Source: Tissierella sp.
GTDB lineage: Bacteria; Bacillota; Clostridia; Tissierellales; Tissierellaceae
Length of the DNA stretch: 64,000 nt
NCBI GenBank assembly: GCA_012735585.1
Contig: JAAYGX010000108.1
Location: 1 to 64,000 of the forward strand
Reading direction: 5' to 3'
Shown: positions 57,570 to 64,000 of the stretch, piece by piece
How the letters are laid out: each line of letters begins with the position of its first letter
Position numbering within the stretch: the stretch's first letter is position 1
Notes under the pieces: generated by a model
The model's input: the letters and a program-made list of their open reading frames with translations, nothing else
What the model was told of the DNA's origin: nothing
Databases searched by the model: none
Made by a program: the position numbers and the translations under genes

Positions 57570-57997
57570 TAAAAGTGATAAATTTGTTGATCATTCTCAT
57601 AGGACTAAGTGGAGGATTAGTAGTTGGTGGTGCTTATGCTGCCTTTATTTCAATGCTAAGAATAATACCTAGACTGGCCCATATAAGCAAAACCCACAAA
57701 TATAAAAGAACATATCAAAATGCTTATATACTTGGTGTAATTGCTTTTACAATTTCCTATTTTTTCGATTTTAATATGAAACTAAATGATATTATGATTG
57801 GCATAATTGGGTTTACTTTTGGAACATTTACAGGACTCTTTTCATCTGCTTTAGCTGAAGTGTTGAATGTAATTCCAGTTTTGGCAAAAAAGCTAAGAAT
57901 GAAAGAACATTTAAAATTGATAATTTATGCCTTATTATTTGGGAAAGTAGCTGGTTCATTATACTTTTGGCTAGTATTTAAAAAAATTGGAGGATGA
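57566..57997 (+). CDS. spoVAB: Stage V sporulation protein AB
   Basis: A 143-aa membrane protein with about four helices and the family segments LSGGLVVGGAYAAFISML and RIIPRLAHISKTHKYKRTYQ. It overlaps spoVAA by 4 nt. The start may be GTG 57566 or GTG 57575. Part of the SpoVA dipicolinate channel. Confidence 0.92.
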   Translation: MIKVINLLIILIGLSGGLVVGGAYAAFISMLRIIPRLAHISKTHKYKRTYQNAYILGVIAFTISYFFDFNMKLNDIMIGIIGFTFGTFTGLFSSALAEVLNVIPVLAKKLRMKEHLKLIIYALLFGKVAGSLYFWLVFKKIGG

Positions 57998-57999
57998 GT

Positions 58000-58443
58000 A
58001 TGGAGAATTTAAATAATAATGAATATCAAAAGTTTGCTGATAAAAAAGTACCAAAACCCACCTATTTGAAGAATGTGATACTTGCGTTTTTAGTTGGGGG
58101 TGCCATATGTACAATTGCACAGGGCGTAACTAATTTCTTAGAATCTCAAGGATATAATGAGGATTTATGTGGTATGGGAACATCAATAGTTATGATTTTT
58201 ATAGGATCTCTATTAACTGGTTTAGGAGTATATGACAAAATTGGTAAGGTAGGTGGAGCAGGAGCTGCTGTACCTATAACAGGTTTTGCAAACTCTATTG
58301 TTGCCCCTGCAATGGAATTTAAAAGAGAAGGTTTTATATTTGGTGTAGCAGCAAAGATGTTTATTATTGCTGGTCCTGTTCTTGTTTATGGAATTGGAAG
58401 CTCGATTATAGCAGGTTTATTAAGTATATTATTTAAAGGTTAG
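58000..58443 (+). CDS. spoVAC: Stage V sporulation protein AC
   Basis: A 147-aa membrane protein with AFLVGGAICTIAQ, GKVGGAGAAVPITGFANS and a C-terminal helix. SpoVAC forms a mechanosensitive channel in spores. ATG 58000 lies 6 nt after TTGGAGG; ATG 57994 abuts that site. Confidence 0.95.
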   Translation: MENLNNNEYQKFADKKVPKPTYLKNVILAFLVGGAICTIAQGVTNFLESQGYNEDLCGMGTSIVMIFIGSLLTGLGVYDKIGKVGGAGAAVPITGFANSIVAPAMEFKREGFIFGVAAKMFIIAGPVLVYGIGSSIIAGLLSILFKG

Positions 58444-58451
58444 GTGATCAT

Positions 58452-59471
58452 ATGGCGCTTAAAAGAATTGGAAATCAAACTATAAAATTATTAAATCCAC
58501 CTACAATTTTAAGTAACTACAGTATAGTGGGTCCAAAAGAGGGTCAAGGTCCCTTAAAAGATTATTTTGATTTGATTATAGAAGACGATCTTTGGGGTCA
58601 AGAATCTTTCGAAAAGGCAGAATGTAAATTCCAAGAAGAAGCAATAAGATCAGCCGTTGATAATGCGGAATTGAGCCTAAAAGATATGGATTTTTTGATA
58701 GCTGGTGATTTGCTCAATCAAATAGTTGCAACTGGGTATTCTGCTAGGGAATTGGCTATACCATTTTTTGGGTTATATGGGGCTTGCTCTACTATGACAG
58801 AATCTTTATCACTTGGAGCGATGTTAGTAGAGGGCGGATTTGCAGATAAATTGGTTTGTGCTACATCTAGTCATTTTTCTACAGCTGAAAGACAATTTAG
58901 ATTTCCCTTGGAATATGCGGCTCAAAGGACATTTTCTGCTAAATGGACTGTTACAGGAGCTGGTGCAACTGTTCTTTCATCCTATGGCTCAGGTCCATAT
59001 ATCACTCATGTAACTCCCGGTAGAATAATTGACCCGGGTATAACTGATGCTGCCAATATGGGTGCGGCTATGGCTCCTGCAGCCATGGATACATTGATAA
59101 ACCATTTTCAAGACACTGGATTTAAACCTAGTGACTATGATTTAATTATTACTGGCGACTTGGGCATTGTCGGAAAGTCTATAGTAATGGATATGATGAA
59201 GGAAAAAGGCTATGACTTAGGAAGTGTATATACTGATTGTGGTGTGGAAATATTTAATCCTAGAGCCCAAGATACACATGCAGGAGGAAGTGGATGTGCA
59301 TGCTCTGCAGTTGTATTAAATGGATATGTACTAAAGGAAATGAAAAAGGGAAAATTTAAAAGAGTATTATTTATGTCTACTGGAGCATTACATTCTCCTA
59401 TTATTACGCAACAGGGAGAATCAATTCCTTCTATTGGTCATGCAATAACAATAGATATTAATAATGAATAG
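58452..59471 (+). CDS. spoVAD: Stage V sporulation protein AD
   Basis: A 339-aa thiolase-fold protein that binds dipicolinic acid during uptake into spores. Motifs are FFGLYGACSTMTESLSLG, TSSHFSTAERQFRFPLEY and CGVEIFNPRAQDTHAGGSGC. It lies between spoVAC and spoVAE as usual. Confidence 0.96.
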   Translation: MALKRIGNQTIKLLNPPTILSNYSIVGPKEGQGPLKDYFDLIIEDDLWGQESFEKAECKFQEEAIRSAVDNAELSLKDMDFLIAGDLLNQIVATGYSARELAIPFFGLYGACSTMTESLSLGAMLVEGGFADKLVCATSSHFSTAERQFRFPLEYAAQRTFSAKWTVTGAGATVLSSYGSGPYITHVTPGRIIDPGITDAANMGAAMAPAAMDTLINHFQDTGFKPSDYDLIITGDLGIVGKSIVMDMMKEKGYDLGSVYTDCGVEIFNPRAQDTHAGGSGCACSAVVLNGYVLKEMKKGKFKRVLFMSTGALHSPIITQQGESIPSIGHAITIDINNE

Positions 59472-59483
59472 GGTGAGAAATTA

Positions 59484-59840
59484 ATGGATTATATAAAAGC
59501 TTTTATTGTAGGTGGAGGAATATGTGTTATAGCTCAGGTAATTTTAGATAGAACAAAATTAACTCCTGGTCATATATTAGTTTCATTTGTTACATTGGGT
59601 GTTGTATTAGGGGCGCTTGGTATATATGAGCCATTGGTTGAATTTGGTGGAGCAGGAGCCAAGACCCCAATTCTTGGATTTGGTTATGCCCTAGCAAAAG
59701 GAGCAATAAAAGGTGCAAAGGCAGATGGGTTTTTAGGAGCATTTTCAGGTGGACTGGAAGCAGGGGCAGGTGGAATCGCTGCTGCAATAATATTTGGATA
59801 TACAATGGCTGTAATATTCAATCCAAAAACAAAAGACTAA
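59484..59840 (+). CDS. spoVAE: Stage V sporulation protein AE
   Basis: A 118-aa membrane protein (SpoVAEb type) with AFIVGGGICVIAQVILD, FGGAGAKTPILGFGYAL and FSGGLEAGAGGIAAA. It completes the minimal spoVAC-AD-AE channel. spoVAEa and spoVAF do not follow; the unit ends in a terminator. Confidence 0.95.
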   Translation: MDYIKAFIVGGGICVIAQVILDRTKLTPGHILVSFVTLGVVLGALGIYEPLVEFGGAGAKTPILGFGYALAKGAIKGAKADGFLGAFSGGLEAGAGGIAAAIIFGYTMAVIFNPKTKD

Positions 59841-59859
59841 GGAAGATCCTTAGTCTTTT
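59831..59859. terminator. Bidirectional terminator between spoVAE and the PBP gene
   Basis: AAAAGACTAAGGA / TCCTTAGTCTTTT perfect 13-bp stem with an AGA loop, containing the spoVAE stop, between convergent genes. Confidence 0.92.
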
Positions 59860-59870
59860 ATAATTAATAA

Positions 59871-62852
59871 TTAATTATTATCTTCTGGGTCCGATGGTAT
59901 TATATTATTGTTACCATTGTTTCCATTATTACCGTTGTTTCTATTATTTCCATTACCATTATTACCATTACCATTGTTACCATTGTCATCATCATCGCCC
60001 CAATCAAACCATGGCCATTGGAATATATCTTCAAAATCATCGATTATAGATGTGTTTTCATCATGCTCATCACATATTTCAGTCGGTACATTGTATTGCC
60101 AATCAGCAGGCACTACGCCATTATGTTCTGATGGAATATATGGTGGAGTACGCTCGATAAATACTCGAGTTTCCAAATTATCTGTTGGACAGTATTCATT
60201 TGCTATTTTTCCATTACTACTATCTACAATTACTTCTACATGGACATCACAATATTCTTTTGGAACAGTACCTTGGGCGAATATCTCTGTTCTGACAACA
60301 TGTCTAGGATCTTGTGTACATAGTGGTGTAGGTAGTTTTCCAGACTGGGTACATACACTTGCTGAAACTATTCCCTCAGGCCTTTCAAAACTAGTTACAC
60401 TATCCAAACCGTCATGGACTTTTGTATTGATATGTTGCCATAATTGTGCCGCAGTACTACTACTTTTGTTGAGAGTTATCTTTGGTGAATCATTACCGAT
60501 CCATACACCGGATACATAGTAAGGTGTATAGCCTACAAACCAAATGTCTGCATTATGTTGTGTAGTACCTGTTTTACCAGCCACAGCCATGTTGGACATC
60601 CTAGCTCTACCGGCTAAACCTTCCGTAACAGTGGTTCTCATAATATCACCTAATATATAGGCTACTTGAGGTGATACAACTGTTGTTTGTTTCGGTGTAT
60701 TATCTATTAAAAGATTACCATCTTTATCTAGAACTCTAGTAACTGCAATAGGCTCAACATATACACCATTATTCGCTATAGCTCCATAGGCTGCTGTTAC
60801 TTCAAGAGGAGTCAATCCCTTAGTCATTCCTCCTAATGCCAATGATGATAAGTTTTCATCATTAGTTCTTTCGTTTTCAGTCCTAGTGACTATACTGTCA
60901 GATTCAGGATTTTCTACATCTATAATACCCATTTTTTCCATGTATGACATTACAGTTTTTATTCCGACTGATTCTACAGTTTTGACAGCATTAATATTTA
61001 TTGATTGTTCTAAGGACTTTCTTAGTGTATTGATACCTCTATATCCTGAATACCAGTTTCTTGGAGCCCAACCTCCCTGAGTATATGGTATATCATCTAT
61101 AGGTGATGCAGCAGTATATCCATTGTCTAGAGCTGGTAAATATACTGTGAGTGGTTTAATAGTTGATCCAGGCTGTCTCTGAGAGTCAGTAGCTCTATTT
61201 AATATCCTATTTCCATCAACATCTCTACCACCAACAATAGCTTTTATGTGACCAGATCTATAATCAATAACAACTGATGCAGACTGTGGTTGTACAATGC
61301 CGTCTACAGAACGATAAAAATATGAATTACTTATAATTAAGTTACCATTTTCATCAACTCTATAAAAATCATTATTATTATCTAAATATACCTTACTTAT
61401 TATAAGTTCCTTATTTTCACCAACACTAAATTCATCCTCAGGAATTATAATAGAACCAACAGTATGTGAAACCATGTTTTTCTTTTCATCAATCCTATAA
61501 TAATCAGCAACATCAATATGTTTAGGATATATAGTTAACTTTTTATTGTTGATTGTAATATTACCATTATCTAATATTTCATATGAACCATTCTCAATAA
61601 CTAAATCAAAGTCATCATTTAAAAGATTATCCTGACGGTAATAAACTAAAGATCCTTTATCATCAATGACATTACCTGAATTATTAACACTCCAATCAAC
61701 TAGTACAGGTCCTTTAACATTGTCAGTATTTCCAACTAATACTTCTACAAAGTTATCATATACATTCTCTAGTTCTTTTTGCATATTTACATCTATAGTA
61801 GTATAAATATTCAATCCACCTGTAAACAATTCTTCCTCGGCTTCTTGTTTTGTATAGCCGAGTTTGTCTACTAAAAGATTAACTGTTTCAGTCTTGGCAT
61901 AATCTGTAAAATAAGATGTAATATCTGTCATCTTCTTTTGCCCAGGTTGCAAAGCAGTTTTCATATCTTCTGCTAGGGCTGCATCATATTCTGATTGAGA
62001 TATATCACCAAGTTCAAGCATCTTATTTAAAACTATTTTTTGCCTATCAACAGAGTTTTGATTAAATACTAAAATATATCTTTGGCCCAATATATCAGCT
62101 TCTCCAACTTTATGTTGAGTATTTGAGTTAAAATCATCTGGCCTCACTCGTATATATGGCTGATAAATATTGGCACCTTTAACCACTCCTGCCAATAAAG
62201 CTGATTCTGCTATAGTAAGCTCTCCTACGTCTTTAGAAAAGTATGTTTGAGCTGCTTCTTGAACTCCATAGGCATTTTGACCAAAGAAGTTTCTATTTAA
62301 GTAAGCTTCGAGTATTTGATCTTTATGGAGAACTCTCTCCATTTGTAAGGCTAAGTAAGCTTCTTGAATTTTTCTTGACCAAAGCTTATCAGGACTTAGG
62401 TATACTTGTTTTATTAATTGTTGTGTAATCGTACTGGCACCGCGGACAATTCCACCTGCTTTAACATTTTCAAACATCGAACCAACAATACCTTTTGGAT
62501 CAACTCCATGATGTTCGTAGAATCTTTCATCTTCAATAGCTACAAAAGCATCTATAAGATGCTGGGGCATTGTATCTAAGCTGACATATGTTCTTATTTC
62601 TGCAGCATCAATTTTTTCCAGTAGGTTACCACTATTATCATATATAAATGATGTATGGTCCAAAGATGAATTAATCTCCGCAGGGTTTATTTCTGGAGCA
62701 TCTTTTATTATTGATATAACCATTCCTGCCACTGCTCCACCTGACAAAATTGTTACAATTAATAATACTATGATTGTTATTTTAAATCCTTTTGCAAAAC
62801 TAAATTTATTTTTCTTCTTTTTCTTTTTTTCTCTATTGTTATTTTCAGACAT
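59871..62852 (-). CDS. Class A penicillin-binding protein (PBP1A type)
   Basis: A 993-aa bifunctional peptidoglycan synthase. A Lys-rich cytoplasmic start (many K at 8-16) is followed by a membrane helix (about 23-47), the GT51 glycosyltransferase with VAIEDERFYEHHG (Glu106) and RGASTITQQLIKQ, then the transpeptidase with GSTIKP (Ser563, Lys566) and GKTGTT. A long insert lies between the domains (about 360-540). The C-terminal tail (from about 940) is an Asn/Gly low-complexity region after an acidic stretch, and may be unstructured outside the membrane. It is on the minus strand with its own promoter. Confidence 0.95.
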   Translation of the reverse strand: MSENNNREKKKKKKNKFSFAKGFKITIIVLLIVTILSGGAVAGMVISIIKDAPEINPAEINSSLDHTSFIYDNSGNLLEKIDAAEIRTYVSLDTMPQHLIDAFVAIEDERFYEHHGVDPKGIVGSMFENVKAGGIVRGASTITQQLIKQVYLSPDKLWSRKIQEAYLALQMERVLHKDQILEAYLNRNFFGQNAYGVQEAAQTYFSKDVGELTIAESALLAGVVKGANIYQPYIRVRPDDFNSNTQHKVGEADILGQRYILVFNQNSVDRQKIVLNKMLELGDISQSEYDAALAEDMKTALQPGQKKMTDITSYFTDYAKTETVNLLVDKLGYTKQEAEEELFTGGLNIYTTIDVNMQKELENVYDNFVEVLVGNTDNVKGPVLVDWSVNNSGNVIDDKGSLVYYRQDNLLNDDFDLVIENGSYEILDNGNITINNKKLTIYPKHIDVADYYRIDEKKNMVSHTVGSIIIPEDEFSVGENKELIISKVYLDNNNDFYRVDENGNLIISNSYFYRSVDGIVQPQSASVVIDYRSGHIKAIVGGRDVDGNRILNRATDSQRQPGSTIKPLTVYLPALDNGYTAASPIDDIPYTQGGWAPRNWYSGYRGINTLRKSLEQSININAVKTVESVGIKTVMSYMEKMGIIDVENPESDSIVTRTENERTNDENLSSLALGGMTKGLTPLEVTAAYGAIANNGVYVEPIAVTRVLDKDGNLLIDNTPKQTTVVSPQVAYILGDIMRTTVTEGLAGRARMSNMAVAGKTGTTQHNADIWFVGYTPYYVSGVWIGNDSPKITLNKSSSTAAQLWQHINTKVHDGLDSVTSFERPEGIVSASVCTQSGKLPTPLCTQDPRHVVRTEIFAQGTVPKEYCDVHVEVIVDSSNGKIANEYCPTDNLETRVFIERTPPYIPSEHNGVVPADWQYNVPTEICDEHDENTSIIDDFEDIFQWPWFDWGDDDDNGNNGNGNNGNGNNRNNGNNGNNGNNNIIPSDPEDNN

Positions 62853-62894
62853 ATTTTCCTCCTTAAAAAATTCTAAAGGCCTAGAGCATATCTA

Positions 62895-62923
62895 ATTATA
62901 ACACAATTTTATTATAATGTTAA
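62895..62923 (-). promoter_or_regulatory. Promoter of the PBP gene
   Basis: On the minus strand: TTAACA, a 17-bp spacer and a perfect TATAAT (62900-62895), about 40 nt before the start codon. Confidence 0.75.
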
Positions 62924-63106
62924 CAAGCTTAAATTTCTATAAAGATTACAATATGATAACAGAACTATAAAATGCTTAGATTCTGTATCAATCCTAATTT
63001 TAATAGTATTAATATACTTTACATATTCTTGATATTCAGTTAGATAATACTAGGAATTAGTGGTATAATATAGTAAAGAATATACTATCAAATGGATGGT
63101 GATGTA

Positions 63107-64000
63107 TTGAGTAACGAAAATAGAGAAATCGAAAGGACTTTAATAGTAGGTGTGGAATTAGATAAGGATCCAATCGAAATTGAAGTTTCATTAGATGAAT
63201 TACAAGAATTAGTTCAAGCAGCAGGGGGGATCGTAGTATCCCGAATAGTCCAAAAAAGAGAGGCTATTAACGCAGCACATTTTATAGGTAAAGGAAAAGC
63301 TGAAGAGATAAAACTATACTGTGAAGAATTAGATATTGATTCAGTTGTTTTTAATGATGAGTTATCAGGAGCACAAATCAGAAATTTAGAAAAGATTATT
63401 GACAAAAAAATTGTCGATAGAACCAATCTCATATTGGACATCTTTGCCAATAGAGCCACATCAAAAGAAGGAAAACTGCAGGTAAAGCTGGCTCAACTAA
63501 AGTATCGTTTACCTCGACTAGTAGGAATGAGAGACTATCTATCAAGAGAAGGTGGAGGTATAGGTACGAGAGGGCCTGGTGAGCAAAAATTAGAAACGGA
63601 TAGAAGACATGTATTAAGGGAAATCAATAATATAGAGAAACAGCTTAAAGAAGTAGAGGCTAATAGGGATATAAAAAGAAAGAAAAGAATCGATTCAAGC
63701 CTTCCAATAGTAGCATTAGTTGGGTATACCAATGCAGGGAAATCAACTTTATTAAATAGACTAATGGATGATAATGATGAAGATGTTAGTAAACAAGTAT
63801 TTGTTAAAGACATGCTATTTGCTACTTTAGATACTTCCTTAAGACGTGGTAAACTACCTAATGGACAAGGATATTTGTTAACAGATACCGTAGGATTTGT
63901 ATCAAAATTACCTACGCACTTAATAGAAGCATTTAAAGGCACTTTAGAAGAGGCAACCTATGCAGACATGTTACTTCACGTTGTTGATGCATCAAATAAA
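63107..64000 (+). CDS. hflX: GTPase HflX (3' end beyond the window)
   Basis: The first 298 codons of HflX, a ribosome-splitting GTPase; the frame is open to the window edge. The N-terminal HflX domain has AAHFIGKGKAEEI, FNDELSGAQIRNLE and SREGGGIGTRGPGE. The GTPase G1 is GYTNAGKST and G3 lies in TDTVGFVSKLP. TTG 63107 follows GGATGGTGAT. It is divergent from the PBP gene. Confidence 0.95.
   Translation, partial: MSNENREIERTLIVGVELDKDPIEIEVSLDELQELVQAAGGIVVSRIVQKREAINAAHFIGKGKAEEIKLYCEELDIDSVVFNDELSGAQIRNLEKIIDKKIVDRTNLILDIFANRATSKEGKLQVKLAQLKYRLPRLVGMRDYLSREGGGIGTRGPGEQKLETDRRHVLREINNIEKQLKEVEANRDIKRKKRIDSSLPIVALVGYTNAGKSTLLNRLMDDNDEDVSKQVFVKDMLFATLDTSLRRGKLPNGQGYLLTDTVGFVSKLPTHLIEAFKGTLEEATYADMLLHVVDASNK

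Noticed and set aside
59908-60519. A 203-codon plus-strand ORF rich in Leu and Pro
   Set aside because: It is antisense to the PBP transpeptidase region and the Asn/Gly tail, whose repeats produce the Leu/Pro pattern.
1-64000. CRISPR arrays, tRNA clusters, transposases or prophage genes
   Set aside because: No regularly spaced direct repeats, cloverleaf sequences or transposase/integrase frames were seen on either strand.

Overview
The window is a low-GC, almost entirely plus-strand block from a spore-forming Firmicute, most likely an anaerobic clostridial lineage. The evidence is gpr, spoIIP, yqfC/yqfD, spoIIA and spoVA genes; AGGAGG-type ribosome sites with frequent TTG and GTG starts; a T-box on two-subunit glyQS; CIRCE/HrcA; and the conserved comEC-holA-rpsT-lepA-hrcA-dnaK-phoH-era-glyQS-dnaG-sigA order. 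A Tissierellia-like placement is a guess from gene order. No tRNA, CRISPR array, prophage or transposase was seen.

Layout: 0.05-2.4 kb has a two-P-loop ATPase gene broken by one stop codon and an AlaX-type editing protein. 2.5-12.7 kb carries comEC, holA, rpsT (reverse), gpr, spoIIP, an unexplained structured intergenic element, lepB, lepA and hemW. 12.7-17.5 kb is the CIRCE-controlled hrcA-grpE-dnaK-dnaJ unit, with a palindromic repeat before dnaJ and an in-frame stop inside it. 17.6-33.7 kb holds translation, RNA-modification, membrane and sporulation genes (prmA to recO). 33.7-45 kb holds T-box-glyQS, ccpN, ppsR, dgt, dnaG, sigA, trmK, a NIF3 protein and a zinc-ribbon protein.

The unusual part is 45.0-52.7 kb. 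Fur boxes lie between a divergent AraC-type regulator (interrupted by a stop) and an operon of flavodoxin, NifH-like Fe protein, haem-type (IsdE-like) lipoprotein, FecCD-type permease, ABC ATPase and two NifD/NifK-like subunits. The last four genes overlap one another. Nitrogenase-like reductases of known function outside nitrogen fixation mostly act on tetrapyrroles, and the lipoprotein keeps residues matching the haem ligands of IsdE. I therefore infer an iron-regulated anaerobic system that imports haem or a related iron tetrapyrrole and attacks it reductively. This is the best candidate for an undescribed system.

52.7-64 kb holds the RNase P RNA (reverse), a cation-efflux protein, folD, spoIIAA-spoIIAB-sigF behind a sigma-H-like promoter, a small membrane ORF and spoVAA-AB-AC-AD-AE behind a sigma-G-like promoter, a class A PBP (reverse) and the 5' part of hflX. 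Three genes (ATPase, dnaJ, araC) are each broken by a single in-frame TAA with the frame intact on both sides. This could be real decay, sequencing error or, less likely, recoding.
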